Below, in pieces: positions 1 to 5,540 of a DNA stretch of 7,465 bases. The translations under genes and the position numbers were made by a program. This DNA comes from DATAFO01 sp046728935 (GTDB lineage Bacteria; Actinomycetota; Thermoleophilia; Solirubrobacterales; 70-9): assembly GCA_046728935.1 (NCBI GenBank), contig JBKPFS010000114.1:1-7465 (forward strand). The letters are read 5' to 3'. A model generated the notes under the pieces. That model was not told the DNA's origin and did no database searches. It saw only the letters and a program-made list of their open reading frames with translations. Each line of letters starts with the position of its first letter. Within the stretch, counting starts at the first letter, position 1.

Positions 1-171
1 CCGCGACCTGGTTTCATCGCCCGGAGCACACCTCACCGCGCTTTAGCGGGCTGAATCGGAGCCCAAGCCGTTGGTCGCGGAAACCGGCCTGGCGGTGTCG
101 GTCCAACGCCGGCGCCTCCGACTGCGGCCTGTCACGCCGGAGGTCGCGGCCGGTAGCATCGCTGCCCGCCA

Positions 172-957
172 ATGGTCCAGAATCCATTCGACTTCGCGGG
201 GCGCACGGCCCTCGTCACCGGCTCCGGGAGCGACGCCGGGATCGGCTTCGCCTCCGCGCGCATGCTGGCTCGGCTCGGCGCGCGGGTTGCGATCACGTCG
301 ACGACCGACCGCAGCGAGGCGCGCGCGGGGGAGCTCCGCGCCGAAGGCGGCGAAGTCTCGGCACACGTGGCCGACCTCACCGATCGCGCGCAAGCGTTTG
401 CGCTCGCCGAAGCGGCCGGAGACGTCGACATTCTCGTGAACTCGGCCGGGATGGTGCAGACGGGCGTCGAAGTCGCGTTTCCGCGCTTCCGCGAGCTGAC
501 GCCGGAGGAGCTGCACCGCCACCTCGACATCACGCTCCTGACCGCCTTCCACACGACGCAGGCGGTCCTGCCCGGAATGGTCGAGCGCGGCTACGGGCGC
601 ATCGTCATGGTCTCGTCGGTGACGGGGCCGCTCGTCACGGCGCCCGGCAGCGCCGGCTACGCGACAGCGAAGGGCGCCATGGACGCGATGATGCGGACGA
701 TCGCCATCGAGCACGGCCGTGACGGCATCACGTGCAACTCGGTGGCGCCCGGGTGGATCGCGACGGCCTCCTCTGAGCCGGACGAGCTTGAGGCGGGCCA
801 GCATACGCCGGTCGGGCGTCCAGGGACGGCTGACGAGGTGGCGGCCGCCGTCGCCTTCCTCGCCTCGGAAGGGGCGAGCTACGTCACCGGGGAGTCGCTC
901 GTGGTTGACGGCGGGAACGTCATCCAGGAGCCGCATGGGATAGACCTCTACGGATGA
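172..957 (+). CDS. SDR-family NAD(P)-dependent oxidoreductase
   Basis: Classical short-chain dehydrogenase/reductase of 261 residues, the usual length for the family; a cytoplasmic enzyme that oxidises an alcohol or reduces a carbonyl with NAD(P)(H). Visible motifs: glycine-rich dinucleotide loop TGSGSDAGIG at residues 16-25, which is two residues longer than the textbook TGxxxGIG; acidic D68 in ADLTD; NSAG at 90-93; active-site Ser at 148/149; catalytic Y163 and K167 in YATAK; APGW at 193-195 onward; C-terminal VDGG at 246-249. No acidic residue follows beta strand 2 (AITSTTDR, 40-47), which suggests NADP(H) rather than NAD(H). The ATG at 172 is the first possible start after an in-frame TAG at 154, but no good ribosome binding site precedes it, so the message may be leaderless. 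The stop overlaps the next start by ATGA, so it is co-translated with the kinase-lyase and probably acts on that enzyme's product or substrate. Substrate unknown. Confidence 0.93.
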   Translation: MVQNPFDFAGRTALVTGSGSDAGIGFASARMLARLGARVAITSTTDRSEARAGELRAEGGEVSAHVADLTDRAQAFALAEAAGDVDILVNSAGMVQTGVEVAFPRFRELTPEELHRHLDITLLTAFHTTQAVLPGMVERGYGRIVMVSSVTGPLVTAPGSAGYATAKGAMDAMMRTIAIEHGRDGITCNSVAPGWIATASSEPDELEAGQHTPVGRPGTADEVAAAVAFLASEGASYVTGESLVVDGGNVIQEPHGIDLYG

Positions 958-3134
958 GCGTTCTCGAGGCTTCGCCGCCGCGGTTTTCGGCAGCTGAAGT
1001 CGCCGCGATCGCGGCCGACTTGTTCGGGCTGCGTGGCGAGGCCCGGGATTTGGGGAGCGAGCGCGACCAAACATTCCTTGTCGGCGACGGCGTTCTGAAG
1101 ATCTCGAACACGGGGGAAGATCCGGCCGTCCTCGACCTCGAGGCGAAGGCGCTCGAGCACATCGCGCGCGTGGATCCCGAACTGCCGATCGCGCGTCAGA
1201 GGGGGTCCGGTACGTATGAGGGCCACTTCGTTCGGGTGTTCGACCGCAGGCCGGGAAGCAACCCGGGGCCCGATCTCGCCGACGACGCCGTCTTCGAGTT
1301 CGCAGCGACGAACGCGCGGCTGAACCTCGCGCTGCGCGGCTTCTTCCACCCGGCTGCGCGGCGCAACCTCCTCTGGAATCCGTCCGAGGCGCCGCGGCTA
1401 CGCCCGCTCCTCGAGTTCATTCCCGACGCCGGCCGCCGCGCGATTGTCGAGCGCGTGCTCGACCGCTACGCGGAGCGCGTCGCGTCGCGCTGGGCGTTCC
1501 TGCCCGCCCAGGTCGTCCACTGCGACTTCACGACCGACAACATCCTCGTCGACCAGCGCGGCCGCGTCTCCGGGATCGTGGACTTCGGCGACATGAGCTT
1601 CAGCGCGCAGGCGGGCGACCTCGCGATCGATGTCGTCTCGCTCCTTCGAGGGCGGCCCAGGGACGACGGCTTCCGCGTCGCGCGCATCGCGATCGACGGG
1701 TACTCCTCGCAGATCCCGCTCGAGAAAGCTGAGCGCTACGCCCTCGGAGACCTCGTCGCCGCGCGCCTGGCTGCGCTCGTCACGATCAGCGCCTGGCGCG
1801 TCGAGCGCTATCCCGAGAACGCAGACTACATCCAGTCCTGGGACGACGACTCGTGGGCGCTCGTCGAGCTCTTCGACGAGGTCGGTCTTGACTCGGTCGC
1901 GCGCGAGATGGGAGCGCGGCAGCCGCCGGCGCCGACCGAAGGGCTCGTACGCAGGCGATCTGCGGTGCTCGGCTCTGCGCTGACCGGGCTCACGTACAAG
2001 CATCCCGTTCATCTCGTTCGCGGTGTAGGCGTCTGGCTCTTCGACGCGGATGGCCGGCGCTATCTCGACGCCTACAACAACGTCCCCGTCGTCGGCCACT
2101 GCCACCCGCGCGTGACCGAGGCGATCGTCAGCCAGACGCGCCTTCTGAACACGCATTCGCGCTACCTGTACGAGCCGCTCGTCGAGCTGGCCGAGCGCCT
2201 CGTCGCGACGATGCCGCCCGAGACGGGTCTCGACGCCGTCATCCTCGTCAACTCGGGGAGCGAGGCGAACGACCTCGCCTGGCGGCTCGCGACCACGGCG
2301 AGCAGAAACTCCGGCGCGATCGTCACGGAGTTCGCCTACCACGGCGTCACCACCGCGATCGCCGACTTCTCGCCGGAGGAGTGGCCGCAGGGCTTTCGGC
2401 CGGAGCACGTCGAGACGATCGCGCCGCCAGGATCCGGCCGCGAGGTGAACATCGCCGGCGCCATCGAGCGCCTGGAAGCGCGCGGTTTCGCTCTCGCTGC
2501 GACCTACCTCGACTGCGGTTTCACGAGCGACGGCATCTGGACGCCAACCGCTGAAGACGTGCAAGAGATCGCGCGCGCGACGCGCGAGGCGGGCGGGATC
2601 GTTGTCGCCGACGAGGTGCAGGCGGGCCACGGGCGGAGCGGGGAGCACCTGTGGTCGTTCGCGCAGTACGGCATCGCGCCGGACGTTGTCACGCTCGGGA
2701 AGCCGATGGGGAACGGCTATCCGGTCGCCGCGGTGATCGCCCGGCAGGAGCTCTTCGACCGCATGAAGGCGGAGACGGAGGTCTTCAGCACCTTCGGCGG
2801 GAATCCCGTCGCCGCGCGGGCCGCCCTGGCCGTGCTGGACGTCATCGATGACGAGCGGCTGATCGAGAACGCGAAGCGGGTGGGAGAGGACTTGGTGGAC
2901 GCGCTGCGAGGCCTCGACATTGGGAAGGTCCGCGGCCGTGGGTTGCTAGTCGGGGTCGAGCTAGAGAGCGCTGAACGCGCGGAGGAGGTCGTGAACGGGA
3001 CGCGTGACGCCGGCGTCCTCATCAACCGCACCGGTCTCGATTGCAACGTCCTGAAAGTCCGCCCGCCGCTCGTGTTTTCGCCCGAGCACACTAAGTTGCT
3101 CGTTGCGGCGCTCGCCTCTCCGTCGGAGGGCTGA
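954..3134 (+). CDS. Fused APH-type kinase and class III PLP-dependent phospho-lyase/aminotransferase
   Basis: A 726-residue two-domain enzyme. Residues ~1-315 are an aminoglycoside-phosphotransferase/choline-kinase fold: K49 in VLKIS as ATP-binding lysine, the catalytic loop HCDFTTDN at 189-196 with D191 as base, and metal-binding DFG at 210-212. After a linker (~316-340), residues ~340-726 form a fold type I class III PLP enzyme: NSGSEAND 433-440 (cofactor phosphate), H463, D553 in ADEVQAGHGR (pyridine nitrogen), and K583 in LGKPMGNG as Schiff-base lysine. GKPMGNG-x-PVA is the signature of mammalian ETNPPL/PHYKPL, which eliminate phosphate and ammonia from phosphoethanolamine and 5-phosphohydroxylysine rather than transaminate. 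Bacterial fusions of this kind were used to link the hydroxylysine kinase with these lyases. Inferred role: phosphorylate an amino alcohol, then cleave it to an aldehyde or ketone. All key residues of both domains are present. Ordinary transamination cannot be excluded. Start ATG overlaps the SDR stop. Confidence 0.9.
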   Translation: MSVLEASPPRFSAAEVAAIAADLFGLRGEARDLGSERDQTFLVGDGVLKISNTGEDPAVLDLEAKALEHIARVDPELPIARQRGSGTYEGHFVRVFDRRPGSNPGPDLADDAVFEFAATNARLNLALRGFFHPAARRNLLWNPSEAPRLRPLLEFIPDAGRRAIVERVLDRYAERVASRWAFLPAQVVHCDFTTDNILVDQRGRVSGIVDFGDMSFSAQAGDLAIDVVSLLRGRPRDDGFRVARIAIDGYSSQIPLEKAERYALGDLVAARLAALVTISAWRVERYPENADYIQSWDDDSWALVELFDEVGLDSVAREMGARQPPAPTEGLVRRRSAVLGSALTGLTYKHPVHLVRGVGVWLFDADGRRYLDAYNNVPVVGHCHPRVTEAIVSQTRLLNTHSRYLYEPLVELAERLVATMPPETGLDAVILVNSGSEANDLAWRLATTASRNSGAIVTEFAYHGVTTAIADFSPEEWPQGFRPEHVETIAPPGSGREVNIAGAIERLEARGFALAATYLDCGFTSDGIWTPTAEDVQEIARATREAGGIVVADEVQAGHGRSGEHLWSFAQYGIAPDVVTLGKPMGNGYPVAAVIARQELFDRMKAETEVFSTFGGNPVAARAALAVLDVIDDERLIENAKRVGEDLVDALRGLDIGKVRGRGLLVGVELESAERAEEVVNGTRDAGVLINRTGLDCNVLKVRPPLVFSPEHTKLLVAALASPSEG

Positions 3135-3290
3135 GTTGCGCGATGCTGTATCGCGAGCGTGTCTACAGCAGTGTCGAGTCGGCTGTTCGGCGACTTGTCG
3201 GTGATTAGCGCAGCGACGAAGAGGTGCCGAGGAGACCGCCGGCGGAGAGCTGAAAACGCGGTAGTGGAATTGGTACTGGTCTTCTCGTCT

Positions 3291-3324
3291 GACTGAAGCG
3301 GGGCCGAAACGCCGCGCTCCAGTC
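3291..3324 (+). repeat. Palindromic repeat copy 1 (hairpin)
   Basis: An imperfect palindrome: GACTGAAGCG at the left arm pairs with CGCTCCAGTC at the right arm (one A-C mismatch), and GGC/GCC pairs continue inside to a CGAAAC loop, giving 12 of 14 paired positions. The left 13 bases, GACTGAAGCGGGG, occur again exactly on the opposite strand at 4472-4484, and CGCTCCA also matches at near-equal spacing. This makes it one of two related palindromic elements around the propeller gene. It may also act as a terminator for the upstream operon. Confidence 0.5.
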
Positions 3325-3384
3325 TCGGCGACCCCAAGAGATGGATGCTCAGGCCCACGCTATGTCTCCGCCCGTCAAACGTCC

Positions 3385-3434
3385 CGTCACACGCCCCACT
3401 GTGACGCTCCCACTTGTCGAATCAACACGACAAG
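3385..3434 (+). promoter_or_regulatory. Twin 7-bp inverted repeats in the leader of the propeller gene
   Basis: Two perfect 7-bp inverted repeats with 8-base loops follow each other: CGTCACA (3385-3391) with TGTGACG (3400-3406), and CTTGTCG (3413-3419) with CGACAAG (3428-3434), separated by six bases. The second ends directly at the purine-rich ribosome binding site AAGGGAG (3435-3441) and contains the alternative TTG start at 3414. Either they are operator dyads or RNA hairpins that tune translation; the sequence alone does not decide. Confidence 0.45.
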
Positions 3435-3446
3435 AAGGGAGTGGAG

Positions 3447-4385
3447 ATGCGAATGGGAATCAAACGGGGGCTGTTGCTCGCCCTCGCCGCCGCTTACGTC
3501 CTACCGGCGACCGCCCTGGCGGGACCGCATTTCTCGGGGTGGACCGCGGCGCAGAAGATCGACGAGATCGCCGGCAACAGCCCCGATCTGAACACGCCGT
3601 ATCTGGACGGATGCCCGATCTTCTCGCCGGATGGGCTCAGCCTCTACATGGCCTCGAACCGTCCTCGCTTCGCCGGTGACACGAGGACGGACCTCGACAT
3701 CTGGGTCGCCCGCCGGGCAACCACCAGCAGCCCCTTCGGCTCCCCGGTCAATCTGGGAGCCCCGATCAACTCGGCCGCGGACGACTTTTGCCCGACGCCC
3801 GTGCGGGGAGGCCTGTTCTTCGTGAGCCGCCGGGCGACGGGCGAAGCCTGCGGGCTGGGTGACATCTACTTCACCCGTCGCGACCCGACGGGCGGCTGGC
3901 TCGAACCCCACCACCTCGCCTGCGCACCGGAAGGCCCGAACAGCGCTCTCGACGAGCAGGGCCCGTCCTACGTCGAGGCTGGGGAACAGGAGCTCCTCTA
4001 CTTCTCGAGGAGCTCGGCGAGCGTCCCCGGAGACATCTACGTCACCGAGCGGGTCGCCGGGCTGTTCGCCCCTGCTGCACCCGTTCCCGAGCTGAACGAC
4101 GGCGCTGCGAATGACATCCAGCCGAGTGTCCGCAAGGACGGGCTCGAGGTCGTCTTCTCCTCGAACCGCACTGGCACCCTCGGCGGCCAGGACGTCTGGT
4201 CAGCAACGCGGGAAAGCCTCGACGACCCTTGGTCTCCGCCCGTCAATGTAGGCCCGGCCGTGAACGGCATCGGGAACGAGACGCGCCCCTCGCTCTCGTG
4301 GAAGGCGACGAGGCTGCTCTTCGGGCGCGCGCCCGGGCCCGAAGGGATGAGCGACATCTACGTCAGCACCCGCGCGAAGCTCTAG
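3447..4385 (+). CDS. Secreted PD40 (TolB-like) beta-propeller protein
   Basis: 312 residues with a signal peptide: MRMGIKR basic start, hydrophobic residues 8-20, and a signal peptidase I site ALA|GPH after residue 25. The mature part has five repeats of the WD40-like PD40 type, at ~57-90, 115-145, 170-202, 224-256 and 278-309. Each follows P-x-x-S-x-D-G/x-L-x-x-x-S-x-R and ends in D-[IL/V]-[YW]-V-x-x-R. Linkers resemble SPPVNLGxxINS, as in propellers of TolB and OmpA-associated proteins. Four cysteines (56, 115, 135, 159) could form two disulfides outside the cytoplasm. Such propellers usually bind proteins or ligands; no catalytic residues are recognised. I chose the ATG at 3447 because AAGGGAG lies five bases upstream. 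The frame opens earlier with TTG at 3414, but this lacks a ribosome binding site and would bury the signal peptide; ATG at 3453 is also possible. It stands alone between a hairpin-rich leader and a strong terminator. Confidence 0.85.
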   Translation: MRMGIKRGLLLALAAAYVLPATALAGPHFSGWTAAQKIDEIAGNSPDLNTPYLDGCPIFSPDGLSLYMASNRPRFAGDTRTDLDIWVARRATTSSPFGSPVNLGAPINSAADDFCPTPVRGGLFFVSRRATGEACGLGDIYFTRRDPTGGWLEPHHLACAPEGPNSALDEQGPSYVEAGEQELLYFSRSSASVPGDIYVTERVAGLFAPAAPVPELNDGAANDIQPSVRKDGLEVVFSSNRTGTLGGQDVWSATRESLDDPWSPPVNVGPAVNGIGNETRPSLSWKATRLLFGRAPGPEGMSDIYVSTRAKL

Positions 4386-4416
4386 CGGGAGAGGGATAAG
4401 TCACGGGAGCGCAGAT

Positions 4417-4457
4417 CGTGATGAGGACGGGCCCTCCGAGGGCCCGTCCTCATCGTG
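4417..4457 (+). terminator. Strong hairpin terminator after the propeller gene
   Basis: A near-perfect palindrome begins 31 bases after the propeller stop. Bases 4420-4436 pair with 4438-4454 without mismatch around a centre at 4437 (core ACGGGCCCTC / GAGGGCCCGT), and G-U pairs extend it. There is no T-run after it on the plus strand, as is common for terminators in high-GC actinobacteria. Being symmetric it could act in both directions. Confidence 0.75.
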
Positions 4458-4481
4458 GAGCGGGGCCGAACCCCCGCTTCA
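4456..4481 (-). repeat. Palindromic repeat copy 2 (hairpin)
   Basis: TGGAGCGGGG (4456-4465) pairs with CCCCGCTTCA (4472-4481) over ten positions with one G-U pair, around the loop CCGAAC. Read on the minus strand it starts GACTGAAGCGGGG (4484-4472), identical to the left arm of the copy at 3291, and ends CGCTCCA like that copy. It abuts the terminator hairpin. Confidence 0.5.
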
Positions 4482-4509
4482 GTCCGCAGATGGACCTTTC
4501 GTAACAGAG

Positions 4510-4571
4510 CTTCAAACCCGGTGAGGCGTGGCAACCCTACCCTGGGTGGGTTCGACTCCTGCGCCGCTCCG
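4510..4571 (+). pseudogene. selC: 3' half of a selenocysteine tRNA (tRNA-Sec-like remnant)
   Basis: From 4510 the sequence reads as the 3' part of a bacterial tRNA-Sec. The anticodon loop is CTTCAAA (UCA anticodon), followed by the 3' anticodon strand CCCGGT and a long variable arm (about 4524-4543) that can pair AGG-GTGG with CTAC-CCT around one bulge. The T arm GTGGG-TTCGACT-CCTGC is at 4546-4562, then an 8-base acceptor strand GCCGCTCC (4563-4570) and G73 at 4571. The distance from TTCGA to G73 and the arm spacing match E. coli selC as I recall it. What is missing is the 5' half: no ACCGGG strand and no recognisable D arm precede 4510. A GGAGCGG at 4457 would pair with CCGCTCC, but this gives a 115-base molecule with a broken anticodon stem, and those bases belong to another hairpin. 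No CCA is encoded. Most likely a non-functional fragment. Confidence 0.45.
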
Positions 4572-4625
4572 TAGCGCTGAGAAAGGCCGATCTGCAGTGC
4601 GCCGGCTTGCCCCCGTGGTCGGCTC

Positions 4626-4649
4626 TGCGGCTCGGTACGAGCTGCCGCA
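4626..4649 (-). terminator. Possible terminator of the XRE-cupin gene
   Basis: TGCG-GCTCG (4626-4634), loop GTA, then CGAGC (4638-4642) and CGCA (4646-4649) form nine pairs with a 3-base bulge, 26 bases beyond the regulator stop on the minus strand. There is no T-run, so this is only a candidate. Confidence 0.3.
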
Positions 4650-4674
4650 TGTAGGAACAGGAGCGCAAACGGCG

Positions 4675-5283
4675 TCATCTCTGGGCGGCGGGCCGAGCGG
4701 GCTCGTCAGGGGTCGAGAACACCATGATGAAGCGGGCGGTCGAGCGTGTCGGGTTGCGGTAGGCGTGTGCGGTGGCTGCGTCGAACCATGCACTGTCGCC
4801 GGCGCTCAGGCTGATGGTCTCACGACCGACGTCGAGATGGAGGATGCCGGCCGTTACGCTGAGAAGTTCGAAGGATCCAGGGCGGTGCGGCTTGCTTTCG
4901 TACACCTCGCCCGGTTTCAGCGACCACGACCACAACTCGATCGGACCGTGGCTGACGAGCAGCCTGCAGGATCCCCCTCGCGGTCCGTCCCATAGTTTCA
5001 GCGTTTCGCTGGCAGGACGTACACCGACAGTCGCCGCTGGCTGCTCTGGAAGGAGCTCGCTCAAAGTCACCTCGAACGCGTCCGCGAGGCGAAGCAACGT
5101 GCCGATGCTCGGGTTTGCTTGTGCCTGCTCCATCTGCACGATGAGTCGGCGGCTTGTGCCGCTCCGGGCGGCGAGTTCGTTGAGCGTCCACGACCGGTCG
5201 GTCCGGAGACGGTGAACCGCCTGAGCGATCGTGACGGCCACCCGGTTGTACCCCTCTTGACCCCGCACAGGCTCTGAGTGCAT
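4675..5283 (-). CDS. XRE-family transcriptional regulator with C-terminal cupin domain
   Basis: 202 residues, cytoplasmic DNA-binding regulator. Residues ~17-80 are an XRE/Cro helix-turn-helix (RLRTDRSWTLNELAARSG, then TSRRLIVQMEQAQANPSI, ending in LADAFEVTLSELL). Residues ~115-190 are a cupin_2 beta barrel (LKPGEVYESKPHRPGSFELL through SAGDSAWFDAATAHAYRNP) expected to sense a small ligand; H133, E139 and H173 are the possible metal or ligand contacts. Length and order match the XRE-cupin family, which includes PuuR and other regulators of amino acid or amine metabolism. It is transcribed away from livH, which is its likely target. Two starts are possible: ATG at 5283, seven bases after a TATAAT box and therefore leaderless, or GTG at 5241 preceded by AAGAGGGG nine bases upstream (188 residues). 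The direct and inverted repeats over its promoter suggest autoregulation. Ligand unknown. Confidence 0.9.
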   Translation of the reverse strand: MHSEPVRGQEGYNRVAVTIAQAVHRLRTDRSWTLNELAARSGTSRRLIVQMEQAQANPSIGTLLRLADAFEVTLSELLPEQPAATVGVRPASETLKLWDGPRGGSCRLLVSHGPIELWSWSLKPGEVYESKPHRPGSFELLSVTAGILHLDVGRETISLSAGDSAWFDAATAHAYRNPTRSTARFIMVFSTPDEPARPAAQR

Positions 5284-5286
5284 TAT
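5257..5286 (+). promoter_or_regulatory. Possible rightward promoter for livH
   Basis: TTGACC (5257-5262) and CATTAT (5281-5286) are separated by 18 bases and give 5/6 and 4/6 matches to the sigma-70 hexamers. The orientation and position suit transcription of the liv genes. The -10 lies inside the first TGCATTAT repeat, so binding of the XRE-cupin regulator there would block it. Confidence 0.35.
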
Positions 5287-5304
5287 TTTGCATTATATGG
5301 TGCA
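5279..5304 (-). promoter_or_regulatory. Regulator promoter -10 and putative operator
   Basis: On the minus strand TATAAT (5297-5292) sits seven bases before the ATG at 5283. The same stretch contains TGCATTAT twice on the plus strand (5279-5286 and 5289-5296), exactly ten bases apart, one DNA turn. The second copy is also one arm of an imperfect 16-bp palindrome framed by TGCA at 5289-5292 and 5301-5304. This AT-rich island in GC-rich DNA, between two divergent genes, is the natural site for the XRE-cupin protein. The -35 region is not convincing. Confidence 0.55.
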
Positions 5305-5361
5305 GCGAGGAGCCGCCAGCCACTTGGGCGGTGATTAGTGCGCGGCGCGTCGATGAGGGCT

Positions 5362-5452
5362 CGCAGCTGCGTCGTGACCATCGCCGACGACGTCGGCGCT
5401 GAAACAGCCCCATGGGCGCGGGGCTGACGAGCATCCTCGCGCTTTTGCGGGA
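5362..5452 (+). promoter_or_regulatory. Structured leader upstream of livH
   Basis: Several hairpins follow each other: palindrome CGCAGCTGCG (5362-5371); CGCCGAC/GTCGGCG with a 3-base loop (5382-5398); CAGCCCC/GGGGCTG with an 8-base loop (5405-5426); and TCC-CGC/GCG-GGA (5434-5452). CGTCGT (5370-5375) can instead pair with ACGACG (5387-5392), which excludes the second hairpin. This could be an attenuator-like leader, but no known riboswitch class is recognised, and GC-rich DNA forms such hairpins by chance. Confidence 0.3.
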
Positions 5453-5540
5453 CGACCGCGCAGGAGGCTGTGAGAAGCGTCACGTTGCGCCCCAACGTCC
5501 GCGTCCCGAGCCTCGCCCCGCTCGTCGGAGACCGCGAGCA

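Larger units (their letters stand above)
3135..3446 (+). other. Intergenic region between kinase-lyase and propeller gene
   Basis: About 310 bases without a convincing gene. It begins with a 6-bp hairpin (CGCGAT 3139-3144 with ATCGCG 3150-3155) five bases after the lyase stop, which could be a weak terminator although no T-run follows. Then come a 10-bp palindrome CCGCCGGCGG (3236-3245), the palindromic repeat at 3291-3324 and the twin inverted repeats at 3385-3434. Frames open here in either direction have no recognisable protein character. No clear -35/-10 promoter for the downstream gene was identified. Confidence 0.6.

Noticed and set aside
2..46. Possible C-terminal tail of an upstream plus-strand gene ending in TAG at 44-46
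   Set aside because: Only 14 codons are visible and all frames end nearby, so no protein can be identified.
43..1074. Long minus-strand frame antisense to the SDR gene (343 codons)
   Set aside because: Arginine- and proline-rich composition typical of a GC-rich antisense shadow; the plus-strand SDR has all family motifs.
1398..2648. 416-codon minus-strand frame inside the kinase-lyase gene
   Set aside because: No recognisable domain; composition is that of a mirrored high-GC coding frame, and it lies within the motif-complete fusion.
3261..3290. tRNA-Leu-like stretch (GTAGTGGAATTGGTA)
   Set aside because: Resembles a D arm, but no anticodon arm, T loop (TTCGA) or acceptor pairing follows.
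4457..4571. Complete 115-base tRNA-Sec using GGAGCGG at 4457 as acceptor strand
   Set aside because: Seven acceptor pairs and G73 are possible, but the anticodon stem is mismatched, no D arm is found, it is about 20 bases too long, and the 5' bases are already in a 10-bp hairpin. Kept as an alternative within the remnant.
4382..4678. 98-codon minus-strand frame across the terminator and tRNA remnant
   Set aside because: It is a translation of the antisense of tRNA-like and palindromic DNA, a familiar kind of spurious frame.
4528..5215. Plus-strand frames antisense to the XRE-cupin regulator
   Set aside because: No domain similarity; the minus strand encodes a complete two-domain regulator.
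5412..5540. N-terminal 43 residues of livH from the ATG at 5412
   Set aside because: The ATG lies in a hairpin loop without a ribosome binding site and the residues are low-complexity Arg/Pro; GTG 5541 with GGAG is preferred.
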